A program made the translations under genes and the position numbers. The notes under the pieces were generated by a model. The model made no database searches, was not told the origin of the DNA, and saw nothing but the letters and a program-made list of their open reading frames with translations. Positions 1 to 12,733 of a DNA stretch of 64,000 bases are shown in pieces. The first letter of the stretch is position 1, and the number at the start of each line of letters is the position of its first letter. The DNA is from Eriocheir sinensis (lineage: Eukaryota; Arthropoda; Malacostraca; Decapoda; Varunidae): assembly GCF_024679095.1 (NCBI RefSeq), contig NW_026111755.1:124001-188000 (forward strand), written 5' to 3'.

Positions 1-190
1 GTGTATTTTGTATATATATATATTTATAGAAATCTACGTTATTTTATATGTATATTTTGAAAGAAATTTACATTGTTTTATATGTATTTTGCATATCTAT
101 TTCAATACAAATTTACCTTATTGTATGTGTTTTTTAAATATTTATTTTAATACAAATTTAATTTTTTTATGTGTATTTTGGTATATATGG
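1..190 (+). repeat. T-rich block 1 (ladder types c to g)
   Basis: The block enters from the left edge in ladder order: TATAGAAATCTACG, the CGTATAT-type position (here lacking CG), TGCATATCTATTTC, TTATTGTATGTG and TTTTGGTATATAT. It stops abruptly at GGTATATATGGAGAGG near position 190, where A-rich orientation begins. Confidence 0.85.
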
Positions 191-2068
191 AGAGGTAAAT
201 TTGTATTGAAAGAGATATTCAAAAATACATATAAAACAATGTAAATTTGTTTCAAAATATATATACGAATACACATATAATAACGTAGATTTCTATAAAA
301 ATATATACAAAATACACATAAAATGAAGTAAGTACGTATAAAAAAATGAATACAAAATACACATAAAAATCGTATCAAAATAAATAAACAAGATACCAGT
401 AAAAGAATGTGTATTTGTATAAATATAAATATACAAAATACACAAAAAATATCGTAAATTTGTATAAAACTATATACAAAAATACACAGAAGTAATTAAA
501 TTTGTATGAAAATATATATACAAAATACAGCTAAAATAAGCTAAATTTGAATTGAAATGTACATACAAAATACATAAAATAATGTAAATCTGTATCAAAA
601 TATTTATACAAATACATATAATAACGTAGATTTGTTTAAAAATATATAAACAAAATGCACATTAAGTAATGTAAATACGCATAAAAAATATGTACAAAAT
701 ACACATATAATCATGTAACTCGTATCAAAATAAATAAACAAAATAGCAATAAAATAATGTAAATTTGTATGAGAAAAAATATACAAATAACGCAAATTTC
801 TATAAAAATATATTTACAAAAATGCACATAAAATAAAGTAAATTTGCATAAAAATATATATACAAAACACTCACTAAATAATGTAAATGCGTACATAAAA
901 TAACCTAAATTTGTATAAAACTATATACAAAAATACACAAAAATAATTTAAATTCTTTTGAAAAGAAATATTCAAAATACACATAAAATTAGGTAAATTT
1001 GTATTGAAATACATATACAAAATACACATCAAATAATGTAAATTTGAATGAAAATATATATACAAATACACTTAAAATAACGTAAATTTGTATAAAATAT
1101 ATATGCAAGATACACTTTAAATAATGTAAATGTGTATAAAAAAATATATACAAAAAACAAATATAATAATGTAAAATCGTATCAAAATAAATACACAGAA
1201 TATCAATAAAATAATGTAAATTTGTATGAAAATAAAGATGCAAAATTCCCAAAAATTTTCGCATTTTTTATAAAAATATATTTACCAAAATACACATAAA
1301 ATATTTAAATTTGTATTGAAATAAATATACAAAATGCATATACAGTAAGGTAAATTTGTATTGAAAGAGATATTCAAAAAAACATATAAAACAATGTAAA
1401 TCTGTTTCAAAATATATATACGAATACACATAAAATAAAGTAGATTTCTATAGAAATATATATACAAAATACATATGAAATTATGTAAATACGTATAAAA
1501 ATATATATACAAAATACATATCAAATAATGTAAATTCGTGTCAAAATAAATAAACAAAATATCATGAAAAGAATGTGTATTTGTATGAAAATAGATAATA
1601 GATAATAAATTTGTATAAAATATATATGTAAGATACTCATTAAATAATGTAAATATGTATAAAAAAGTATATACAAAAAACAAATAGAATAATGTAACAT
1701 CGTATGAAAATAAATACACCGAATATTATTAAAATAATGTAAATTTGTATGAAAATAAAGATGCAAAATTCCCATAAAATAGCGCATTTCTTATAAAAAT
1801 ATATATACCAAAATACACATAAGATATTTAAATTTGCATTGAAATAAATATACAAAATGCACATACAATAAGGTAAATTTGTATTGAAAGAGATATGCAA
1901 AAATACATTTAAACAATGTAAATTTGTTACAAAATATATATACGAATACAAATAAAAAAAAGTAGATTTCTATAAAAATATATATGCAAAATACACATAA
2001 AATTAAGTAAATACGTATAAAAAAATGTATACAAAATACACATAAAATAATGTAAATTCGAATTAAAA
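191..2068 (-). repeat. Direct duplicate of 56.0-57.9 kb, offset 55,851 bp
   Basis: Corresponding points (for example 711, 874, 1282, 1521 and 1640 against 56,562, 56,725, 57,133, 57,372 and 57,491) all differ by exactly 55,851, so there is no net indel over at least 1.5 kb. The match starts at the orientation switch at 190. It ends near 2068, where the distant copy jumps to another ladder position after AATTAAAATAAAT. Confidence 0.85.
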
Positions 2069-2120
2069 TAAATAAACAAAATACCAATAAAAGAATGTGT
2101 ATTTGGATAAATATAAATAT

Positions 2121-2836
2121 ACAAAATACACATACAAAATAAACATAAAATAAGGTAGATTTGTAATAAAATATATGTACAAAATACACATAAAATAATG
2201 TAAATTTATTTGAAAATATATATACAAATACACATAAAATACCATGAATTTGTAAAAAAATATATATTCAAAATAAATATTAAATAATTAAAAACCGTAT
2301 AAATATATATATACAAAGTACATATAAAATAATGTAAATTCGTATCAATATAAATCAACAAAACACCAATAAAATAATATATATTTGAATGAAAATAAAT
2401 TTACAAAATACAAATAACATAACTAAAATTTGTATTAAAATATATACAAAAATACATAGAAATAATTTGAGTTTGTATAAAAATATATATACAAAATACA
2501 CATAAAACTAGGTAAGTTTCTTTTGAAATGTATATACAAAATACCCATAAAATATTGTAAATTTGTGTCAAAATATATAAACAATTACACATAAAATAAC
2601 GTAAATTTGTATGAAAAATATATACAAAATACACATAGAATAATGTCAATTCGTATCAAAATGAATGAGCAGAATATCAATAAAATAATGTAAATTTGTT
2701 TGAAAATAAAGATGCAAAATAACCAAAAAATAAAGCATATGTTTATAAAAATACAGATACAAAAATAAACATCGAATAATTAAATTTGTATTAAAATTAA
2801 TATACAAAATGCGTATATAATAAGGTAAATTTGTAT
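2121..2836 (-). repeat. 715-bp higher-order repeat, first tandem copy
   Basis: This is a 16-monomer unit of the variant ladder. Diagnostic monomers read on the minus strand include TTCTGCTCATTC, GTATCTGTATTTTTATAA and ATTCATGGTATTTTATG-like versions. It ends at GGTAAATTTGTAT, where the second copy begins without a spacer. A copy in inverted orientation lies at 22,519-23,232. Confidence 0.8.
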
Positions 2837-3551
2837 ACAAAATACACATACAAAATAAACATGAAATAAGGTAGATTTGTAATAAAATATATGTACAAAA
2901 TACACATAAAATAATGTAAATTTATATGAAAATATATATACAAATACACATAAAGTACCTGAATTTGTATAAAAATATATATTCAAAATAAATATTAAAT
3001 AATGTAAAAGCGTATAAATATATATATACAAAGTACATATAAAATAATGTAAATTCCTATCAATATAAATCAACAAAACACCAATAAAATAATATATATT
3101 TGAATGAAAATAAATTTACAAAATACACATAACATAACTAGAATTTGTATTAAAATATATACAAAAATACATGGAAATAATTTGAGTTTGTATGAAAATA
3201 GATATACAAAATACACATAAAACTAGGTAAATTTCTTTTGAAATGTATATACAAAATACCCATAAAATATTGTAAATTTGTGTCAAAATATATAAACAAA
3301 TACATATAAAATAACGTAAATTTGTATGAAAAATATATACAAAATACACATAGAATAATGTCAATTCGTATCAAAATGAATGAGCAGAATATCAATAAGA
3401 TAATGTAAATTTGTATGAAAATAAAGATGCAAAATACCCAAAAAATAAAGTATATGTTTATAAAAATACAGATACAAAAATACACATCGAATAATTAAAT
3501 TTGTATTAAAATTAATATACAAAATGCGTATATAATAAGGTAAATTTGTAT
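2837..3551 (-). repeat. 715-bp higher-order repeat, second tandem copy
   Basis: Landmarks at 2401 and 2646 recur at 3116 and 3361, exactly 715 bp later. The last part continues into the CGTTTACTC inversion junction. Positions from about 2840 to 3880 match 18,125-19,165 at a constant offset of 15,285 bp where checked. Confidence 0.8.
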
Positions 3552-3600
3552 TGAAAAAATATGCAACATACACGTTTACTCATACAAATTTATATTATTT
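3551..3600. repeat. Inversion junction J2, copy 1
   Basis: A minus-orientation monomer ending AATATGCAACATA passes through CACGTTTACTC (3571-3581) into plus-orientation CATACAAATTTATATT. The same join occurs at 18,856 in the same orientation and at 21,648 and 38,695 in reverse complement. Confidence 0.85.
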
Positions 3601-4168
3601 TATTGGTATTTTGTTTATTTATTTTGATACGAATTACATGATTATATGTGTATTTTGTACACATTTTTTTATACGTATTTACATTATTTAATGTGTAATT
3701 TGTATATATATTTTCATACAAATTTACGTTATTATATGTGTATTTGTATAAATATTTTGATACAAATTTACTTTATTTCATGTATTTTGTATATATATTT
3801 CAATTCAAATTTAGCTTATTTTGTGTGTATTTTGTATATATTTTCATACAAATTTAATTATTTCTGTGTATTTTTGTAAATAGTTTTATATAAATTTTAT
3901 GTGTATTTTGTATATTTATATTTATACAAATACACATTCTTTTATTTGTATTTTGTTTATTTATTTTGATACGAATTTACATTATTCTGTGTATTTTGTA
4001 TATATTTTTTTATACGTATTTACTTCATTTTATGTGTATTTTGTATATATATTTTTATAGAAATCTACGTTATTTTATGTGTATTCGTATACATATTTTG
4101 AAACAAATATACATTGCTTTATATGTATTTTGCATATCTATTTCAATACAAATTTACCTTATTGTACA
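3574..4168 (+). repeat. T-rich block 3
   Basis: The ladder runs from a monomer with TTGGTATTTTGTTTATTT to the f type (TTATTGTACAT). A partial deletion near 3890-3905 joins AAATTTTATGTG directly. It is the inverted counterpart of 21.06-21.65 kb, so this block and block 2 together mirror 21.06-22.2 kb across junction J2. Confidence 0.8.
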
Positions 4169-5496
4169 TATAAGACAATGTAAATTTATTTCAAAATATA
4201 TGTACGAATACAAATCAAATAACGTAGATTTCTATAAAAATATATATACAAAATACACATAAAATTAAGTAAATACGTATAAAAAAATGTAAACAAAATA
4301 CACATAAAATAATGTAAATTCGAAACAAAATAAATAAACAAAATACCAATAAAAAAATGTGTATTTGTATAAATATAAATGTACAAAATACACATACAAA
4401 ATAAACATAAAATAAGGTAAATTTGTAATGAAATATATGAACAAAATACACATAAAATAATGTAAATTTATATGAAAATATATATACAAATACACATAAA
4501 ATACCATGAATTTGTATAAAATTATATATTCAAAATAAATATTAAATAATGTAAATGCGTATAAAAATATATATACAAAGTACATATAAAATAATGTAAA
4601 TTCGTATCAATATAAATGAACAAAATAGCAATAAAATAATATATATTTGAATGAAAATAGATTTACAAAATACACATAACCTAACTAAAATTTGTATTGA
4701 AATATATACAAAAATACATAAAAATAATTTGAGTTTGTATGAAAATAGATATTCAACATACACATAAAACTAGGTAAATTTCTTTTGAAATATATATACA
4801 AAATACCCATAAAATATTGTAAATTTGTGTCAAAATATATAAACAAATACACATAAAATAACGTAAATTTGTATGGAAAATATATACAAAATACACATAG
4901 AATAATGTCAAATCGTATCAAAATGAATGAGCAGAATATCAATAAAATAACGTAGATTTGTATGAAAATAAAGATGCAAAATACCCATAAAATAAAGCAT
5001 ATTTTTATAAAAATACATATAGAAAAATGCACATAGAATAATTAAATTTGTATTAAAATTAATATACAAAATGCATATACAATAGATTTAAATTTGATTA
5101 TATTAAATGAAATAAATATACAAAATAAACATAAAATAAGGTAAATTTGTAATAAAATATATGTAAGAATACACATAAAATAATATAAATTTGTATGAAA
5201 ATATATTTACAAATACATAAAATAACATGAATTTAAAATTTGTTTCAAAATATATACGAATACACACAATAAAATAACGTAAATTTTATGAAAATGTATA
5301 TATAAAATACATAAAATAGTTTAAATACGTAGAAAATATATATACAAAATACACATAAAATAATGTAAATTGCAAAAATTAAATACACAAAATTCAATAA
5401 AGAATGTATATTTGTAGGAAAATATATATACAAAAAACAAATAAAATAACTAAAATTTGTATAAAAATATATACAAAAATACACAAAAATAATTAA
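4169..5496 (-). repeat. A-rich block 4
   Basis: Positions about 4190-5090 match 29.2-30.1 kb in direct orientation (4265 with 29,301 and 4685 with 29,717, offset about 25,034). After 5090 the block moves to a more degenerate series with several short monomers, and it ends at a perfect hairpin centred at 5495. Confidence 0.8.
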
Positions 5497-5523
5497 AATT
5501 ATTTTTGTGTATTTTTGTATATA
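5468..5523. repeat. Perfect 27-bp inverted repeat at an orientation switch
   Basis: Left arm 5468-5494 (TATATACAAAAATACAC... ending AATAATT) is the exact reverse complement of right arm 5497-5523. The spacer is two bases (AA, 5495-5496). It consists of two o-type monomers (AAATTATTTTTGTG) meeting head to head, so one strand can fold into a 27-bp hairpin. Confidence 0.9.
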
Positions 5524-8008
5524 GTTTTATACAAATTTAGGTTATTTTATGTGTATTTTGTATATCTATTTTCATACAAATACACATCCTTTCATGATAT
5601 TTTGTTTATTTATTTTGACACGAATTAACATTATTTAATGTGTATTTTATATATTTTATACGTATTTACATTATTTCAAGTGTATTTTGTATATATATTT
5701 CTATAGAAATCTGCGTTTTTTTATGTATTCGTATATATATTTTGAAACAATTTTACATTGTTTTATGTGTATTTTGCATATTTTTTCAATACAAATTTAC
5801 CTTATTGTATGTGCATTTTGTATATTAATTTTAATACAAATTTGATTAATCTATGTGTATTTTTGTATATGTATTTTATAAAATATGCTTTATTTTATGG
5901 GTATTTTGCATCTTTATTTTCATACAAATTTACATTATTTTATTGATATTCTGTGTATTTATTTTGATATGTTTTACATTATTCTATGTGTATTTGTATA
6001 TATATTTTATATAAAATGTATTTGTTTTCATTTCATACAAATCTACATTATTTTATGTGTTTTTTGTTCATGTATTTAAATACAAATTTAACTAGTTATA
6101 TGTGTATTTTGTATATCTATTTTGTATGTATATTTTCATAGAAATTTACTCTATTTTATGAGTATTCGTATATATATTTTGATACAAATTTACATTATTA
6201 ATGTGTATTTTCCATATCTATTTCAATACAAATTTACTTTATTGTACGTGCATTTTGTATATTTATTTTAATACAAATTTAATTATTTTATATGTATTTT
6301 TGTATATATATTTTATGCAAATATGCGTTATTATATGGATATTTTACATCTTTATTTTCATACAAATTTAAACTATTTTATTGATATTCTCTTTATTTAT
6401 TTTGATACGATTTAACATTATTCTATGTGTTTTTTGTATATATTTTTTTTATACATATTTACATTATTTAATGTTCATTTTGTATATATATTTTATCCAA
6501 ATTTACATTATTTTATGTGTATTTGTTTACATATTTTCATACATATTTACATTATTTTATGTGTTTTTTGTATATATATTTTTCTACGTATTTAAATTAT
6601 TTTATGTGTATTTTGTATATACATTTTCATAAAAAAATTACGTTATTTTATTGTGTGTATAAGTATATATTTTGATACAAATTTTATACAAATTCATGTT
6701 ATTTAATGTGTATTTGTATATATATTTTCATACAAATTTATATTATTTTATGTGTATTTTTTTCATATATATCATTACAAATTTACCTTATTTTATGTTT
6801 ATTTTGTATATTTATTTCATTCTATTTTAAATTATTTTATGTGTATATTTGTATTTGTATTTAGGTTATTTTATGTGTATTTTGTACATATATTTTCATC
6901 CAAAATTACATTATTTTATTTGTATTTCTTAATTTAATTCGATACGAATTTAAATTATTTCATGGGTATTTTGTATACATATTTTTATACTCATTTACAT
7001 TATCTAATGTGTGTTTTGTATATATATTTTTATGGAAATTTATTTAATGTTAATTTTTGTACATATATTTTTATAGAAATTTGCGTTATTTTATGTATAT
7101 AGTTTTATATGAATTTACGTTATTTTATGTGCATTTTGTATATTTATATTTATACAAATACACATTCTTTTATTGGTATATTGTTTATTTACATTTATAC
7201 GAATTTACATTATTTTATGTGTATTTTGTATACATTTTTTTATACGTATTTACTTAATTTTATGTGTATTTTGTATATGTATTTTTATAGAAATCTACGT
7301 TATTTAATGTGTATTCGTATATATATTTTGAAACAAATTTACATTATTTTATATGTATTTTGCATATCTATTTCAATACAAATTTACCTAATTGTATGTG
7401 CATTTTGTATATTTATTTTAATACAAGTTCAAATATTTTATGTGTATTTTGGTATCAATAATTTTATAAAAAATGCGTTATTTTATAGGTATTTTGCATC
7501 TTAATTTTCATACAAATTTACATTATTTTATTAATATTCTGTGTATATATTTTGATACGATTTTACATTATTCTATTTGTGGTTTGTATATATTTTTTTA
7601 TACATATTTACATTATTTAATGTGTATTTTGTATATTTATTTCATACAAATTAACGTTATTATATGTGTATTTTTTTAGATATTTTCTTTCAAATTTACA
7701 TTATTTTATGTGTATTTTGTATATGTATTTCAATACAAATGAACCTGATTTTATGTGTATTTTGTATATTTCTTTTCAGACAAATTTAAATTATTTTTGT
7801 GTATTTTTGTATATAGTTTTATACAAATTTAGGTTATTTTACGTACGCATTTACATTATTTAATGTGTGTTTTGTATATATATTTTTATCCAAAGTTACT
7901 TTATTTTATGTTCATTTTTATTTTAATAGAAATTAGCGTTTTTTTATATGTATTTGTATATGTTTTTCATACAAATTTACATTATTTTATTGATATTTTG
8001 TTTATTCT
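5497..8008 (+). repeat. T-rich block 5
   Basis: The block starts at the o-type monomer and carries several ladder segments joined out of phase, including the ATTCTATTTTAAATTATT variant near 6820 and the TACTCATTTACATTATC variant near 6985. Positions 5824-7742 are the inverted partner of the right end of the window. The last 0.9 kb is repeated in the next tandem composite. Confidence 0.8.
5824..7742 (+). repeat. Inverted duplicate of 62.08-64.0 kb
   Basis: Paired landmarks (5885 with 63,939; 6752 with 63,072; 7473 with 62,352) all sum to about 69,824, so the two arms are collinear in reverse complement with almost no net indel. The copy at the right edge is cut by the window end, so the true arm may be longer. 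Confidence 0.85.
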
Positions 8009-8967
8009 TATAAAAATATATATACCAAAATACACATAAAATATTTAAATTTGTATTGAAATAAATATACAAAATGCACATACAATAAGGTAAACTTCTA
8101 TTCAAAGAGATATGCAAAAATATATATAAAACAATGTAAAATTGTTTCAAAATATATATACGAATACACATAAAAAAACGTAGATTTCTATAAAAATATA
8201 TATACAAAATACACATAAAATTAAGTAAATACGTATAAAAAAATGTAAACAAAGTACACATAAAATAATATAAATTCGAAACAAAATAAATAAACAAAAT
8301 ACCAATAAAAGAATGTGTATTAATATAAATATAAATGTACAAAATACACATACAAAATAAACATAAAATAATGTAAATTTGTAATGAAATATATGGACAA
8401 AATACACATAAAATAATGTAAATTTATATGAAAATATATATACAAATACACATAAAATACCATGAATTTGTATAAAATTATATATTCAAAATAAATATTA
8501 AATAATGTAAATGCGTATAAATATATATATACAAAGTACATATAAAATAATGTAAATTCGTATCAATATAAATCAACAAAATACCAATAAAATAATATAT
8601 ATTTGAATGAAAATAGATTTACAAAATACACGTAACATAACAAAAATTTGTATTGAAATATATACAAAAATACATAAAAATAATTTGAGTTTGTATGAAA
8701 ATAGATATTCAAAATACACATAAAAGTAGGTAAATTTCTTTTGAAATATATATACAAAATACCCATAATATATTGCAAATTTGTGTCAAAATATATAAAC
8801 AAATACACATAAAATAGCTTAAAATAACGTAAATATGTATCAAATATATATACAAAAAACACATTAAATAATGTAAATATGTATAAAAAAAATATATACA
8901 AAACACAAATAAAATAATGTAAATTTGTATCAAAATACTTATACAAATACACATATAATAACGTAAA
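7112..8967. repeat. About 1.86-kb mixed-orientation tandem unit, copy 1
   Basis: The unit is a plus part (to 8008) and a minus part (from 8009) fused head to head. The same composite, including the join at TTTGTTTATTCTTATAAA (near 8008), recurs next door at 9870, with offsets of 1854-1862 bp. Confidence 0.8.
8009..8967 (-). repeat. A-rich block 6
   Basis: On the minus strand this carries the c, d, e, f and g ladder types, then the ATTCATGGTATTTTATG variant series. It is a near copy of 4.19-4.80 kb and 29.1-29.8 kb. It ends at a 22-bp palindrome. Confidence 0.8.
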
Positions 8968-8978
8968 TTTACGTTATT
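8957..8978. repeat. 22-bp perfect palindrome at an orientation switch
   Basis: AATAACGTAAA (8957-8967) is followed immediately by its exact reverse complement TTTACGTTATT (8968-8978) with no spacer. Two monomers meet tail to tail at the ACGTAAATTT edge. The palindrome also marks the border between the two 1.86-kb composites. Confidence 0.9.
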
Positions 8979-9870
8979 TTATGTGTATTTTGTATATTTA
9001 TATTTATACAAATACATATTCTTTTATTGGTATATTGTTTATTTACATTTATACGAATTTACATTATTTTATGTGTATTTTGAATACATTTTTTTATACG
9101 TATTTACTTAATTTTATGTGTATTTTGTATATGTATTTTTATAGAAATCTACGTTATTTAATGTGTATTCGTATATATATTTTGAAACAAATTTACATTA
9201 TTTTATATGTATTTTGCATATCTATTTCAATACAAATTTACCTTATTGTATGTGCATTTTGTATATTTATTTTAATACAAGTTCAAATATTTTATGTGTA
9301 TTTTGGTATCAATAATTTTATAAAAAATGCGTTATTTAATAGGTATTTTGCATCTTAATTTTCATACAAATTTACATTATTTTATTAATATTCTGTGTAT
9401 ATATTTTGATACGATTTTACATTATTCTATTTGTGTTTTGTATATATTTGTTTATACATATTTACATTATTTAATGTGTATTTTGTAAATATATTTCATA
9501 CAAGTTTACGTTATTATATGTGTATTTGTTTATATATTTTATTTCAAATTTACATTATTTTATGTGTATTTTGTATATGTATTTCAATAGAAATTAACCT
9601 AATTTTATGTGTATTTTATATATTTCTTTTCAGACAAATTAAAATTATTTTTGTGTATTTTTGTATATAGTTTTATACAAATTTAGGCTATTTTACGTAC
9701 GCATTTACATTATTTAATGAGTGTTTTGTATATATATTTTTATCCAAAGTTACTTTATTTTATGTTCATTTTTGGACATATATTTTTATAGAAATTAGCG
9801 TTATTTTATATGTATCATATATGTTTTCTCATACAAATTTACATTATTTTATTGATATTTTGTTTATTCT
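8968..9870 (+). repeat. T-rich block 7
   Basis: This repeats 7112-8008 with only small changes. The ladder runs from ATTCTTTTATTGGTATATTG through the CTATAGAAATCT, CGTATATATATTTTG and TTGGTATCAATAATTTTATA types. The last of these is a variant of the g type, shared with 7450, 15,390, 20,260 and 37,975. Confidence 0.8.
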
Positions 9871-10745
9871 TATAAAAATATATATACCAAAATACACATA
9901 AAATATTTAAATTTGTATTGAAATAAATATACAAAAGAGATATGCAAAAATACATATAAAAACAATGTAAATTTGTTTCAAAATATATATACGAATACAC
10001 ATAAATTAACGTAGATTTTTATAAAAATATGTATACAAAATACACATAAAATTAAGTAAATACGTATAAAAAAATGTAAACAAAATACACATAAAATAAT
10101 GTAAATTCGAAACAAAATAAATAAACAAAATACCAATAAAAGAATGTGTATTGGTATAAATATAAATGTACAAAATACACATACAAAATAAACATAAAAT
10201 AAGGTAAATTTGTAATGTAATATATGTACAAAATACACATAAGATAATGTAAATTTATATGAAAATATATATACAAATACACATAAAATACCATGAATTT
10301 GTATAAAAATTATATATTCAAAATAAATATTAAATAATGTAAATGCGTATAAAAATATATATACAAAGTACATATAAAATAATGTAAATTCGTATCAATA
10401 TAAATCAACAAAATACCAATAAAATAATATATATTTGAATGAAAATAGATTTACAAAATACACATAACATAACTAAAACTTGTATTGAAATATATACAAA
10501 AATACATAAAAATAGTTTGAGTTTGTATGAAAATAGATATTCAAAATACACATAAAACTAGGTAAATTTCCTTTGAAATATATATACAAAATACCCATAA
10601 AATATTGTAAATTTGTGTCAAATATATAAACAAATACACATAAAATAACTTAAAATAACGTAAATATGTATCAAATATATATACAAAAAACACATTAAAT
10701 AATGTAAATATGTATAAAAAAATATATACAAAACACAAATAAAAT
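8968..10745. repeat. About 1.86-kb mixed-orientation tandem unit, copy 2
   Basis: This is the second copy of the head-to-head composite. After about 10,745 it continues with monomers that copy 1 lacks (TTAAGATGCAAAATTCCC and onward). Copy 1 therefore has an internal deletion at its right end, near the 8957 palindrome. Confidence 0.75.
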
Positions 10746-11214
10746 AATGTAAAATCGTATCAAAATAAATACAGAAAATATTAATAAAATAATGTAAATT
10801 TGTATGAAAATTAAGATGCAAAATTCCCATAAAATAACGCATTTTTTTTAAATATATATACGAAAAACATAAAATATTTGATTTTGTATTAAAATAAATA
10901 GATATACAAAACACACATAAAATAAGCTAAATTTTAATTGAAATATATATACAAAATACATAAAATAATGTAAATTTGTATCAAAATACTTATACAAATA
11001 CACATATAATAACGTAAATTTGTATAAAAATATATAAACAAAATACACATTAAATAATGTAAATACGTATAAAAAAATGTACAAAATACACAAATAATCA
11101 TGTAATTCGTATCAAAATAAATAGACAAAATACCAATAAAATAATGTAAATTTCTATGAGAAAACATATACAAAATACACATAAATAACGCAAATATCAA
11201 TAAAAATATATATA
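9871..11214 (-). repeat. A-rich block 8
   Basis: The first 0.9 kb repeats block 6. The remainder (10,745-11,214) runs into junction J1 and matches 35.9-36.37 kb and 61.4-61.84 kb in direct orientation. Confidence 0.8.
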
Positions 11215-11233
11215 ATATAATATATTTTTATAC
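11197..11233. repeat. Inversion junction J1, copy 1
   Basis: A 37-bp sequence starts TCAATAAAAATATATA and ends ATATATTTTTATAC. It is nearly palindromic and joins minus to plus orientation. Identical 37-bp copies occur at 36,355 and 61,821, and exact reverse complements at 12,716 and 41,657. Confidence 0.9.
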
Positions 11234-12571
11234 ATATTTAAAATATTTAATGTATATTTTGTATATATATTTTATCCAAATTTACGTTATTTTATATGTA
11301 TTTGTTTATATATTTTCATACAAATTTACATTATTTTATGTGAGTTTTGTATATGTATTTCAATACAAATCTGCCTAACTTCATGTGTATTTTGCATATC
11401 TATTTTCAAACAAATTTAAATTATTTTTGTGTATTTTTGTATATATTTTTATACAAATTTTAGTTATTTTATTTGTTTTTTGTATATATATTTTCCTACA
11501 AATATACATTCTTTTATTAGAATTTTGTGTATTTAAGTTTTTACGAATTTACATTATTTTATGTGTATTTTGTATATATATTTTTCTACGTTTTTAAATT
11601 ATTTTATGTGTATTTTATATATACATTTTCATAAAAAAATTTGTTATTTTATTGTGTGTATTCGTATATATTTTGAAACAAATTTTATACAAATTCATGT
11701 TATTTTATGTGTATTTGTATATATATTTTCATACAAATTTATATTATTTTATGTGTATTCTTACATATATTTTATTACAAATTTAACTTATTTTATGTTT
11801 ATTTTGTAAATTTATTTCATTCAATTTAAAATTATTTAATGTGTATTTTTGTATTTGTATTTAGGTTATCTTAGGTTATCTTTAGGTTACCTTATTTTAT
11901 GTTTATTTTGTATATTTACTTCATTCAATTTTAAATTATTTTATGTGTATATTTGTATTTGTATTTAGTATATTTTATGTGTATTTTGTATATATATTTT
12001 CATCCAAAATTACATTATTTTATTGGTATTTTCTTAATTTAATTCGATACGAATTTAGATTATTTCATAGGTATTTTGTATACGTATTTTTATACTCATT
12101 TACATTATCTAAAGTGTGTTTTGTATATATATTTTTATGCAGATTTATTTTATGTTCATTTTTGTACATATATTTTTATAGAAATTTGCGTTATTTTATG
12201 TATATAGTTTTATATAAATTTACGTTATTTTATGTGCATTTTGTATATTTATATTTATACAAATACACATTCTTTTATTGGTATATTGTTTATTTACATT
12301 TATACGAATTTACATTATTTTATGTGTATTTTGTATACATTTTTTATACGTATTTACTTAATATTATGTGTATTTTGTATATGTATTTTTATAGAAATCT
12401 ACGTTATTTTATGTGTATTCGTATATATATTTTGAAACAAATTTACATTCTTTTATATATATTTTGCATATCTATTTCAATACAAATTTACCTAATTGTA
12501 TGTGTTTTTTGTATATTTATTTTAATACAAATTTAATTTTTTTATGTGTATTCTGGTATATATATTTTTGT
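11215..12571 (+). repeat. T-rich block 9
   Basis: The first half (to about 11,800) parallels 36.37-36.91 kb. A short direct repetition of TTAGGTTATCT occurs three times at 11,860-11,890. The second half follows the CATTCTTTTATTGGTATATTG ladder, as in blocks 5 and 7. Confidence 0.8.
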
Positions 12572-12733
12572 ATAAAATATATATGCAAGATACACATTAA
12601 ATAATGTAAATAAAATAATGTAAATTTGTATGAAAATATATAAACAAATACATATAAAATAACGTAAATTTGGATAAAATATATATACAAAATATACATT
12701 AAATATTTTAAATATGTATAAAAATATATTATA
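12572..12733 (-). repeat. Short A-rich block 10 (about 3-4 monomers)
   Basis: This is an inverted island between two plus blocks. It contains an internal truncation (AATGTAAATAAAATAATG at 12,603) and ends in reverse-complement J1. Confidence 0.8.

Larger units (their letters stand above)
191..3573 (-). repeat. A-rich block 2
   Basis: Read on the minus strand, the ladder runs from the junction at 3573 down to 191. Positions 191-2068 reappear in direct orientation at 56,042-57,922. Positions 2121-3551 are an exact-length tandem pair of the TTCTGCTCATTC ladder variant. The whole block also reappears inverted, in expanded form, at about 21.65-26.4 kb. Confidence 0.85.

Noticed and set aside
6791..6801. 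Match to the budding-yeast origin consensus (TTTTATGTTTA), repeated in several monomers
   Set aside because: The motif matches, but it is expected often in such AT-rich DNA and is meaningful only in Saccharomyces relatives; nothing else suggests that lineage.
11860..11890. Telomere-like repeat (TTAGGTTATCT three times)
   Set aside because: Only a brief local duplication of a monomer edge; the period and sequence do not form a telomeric array.
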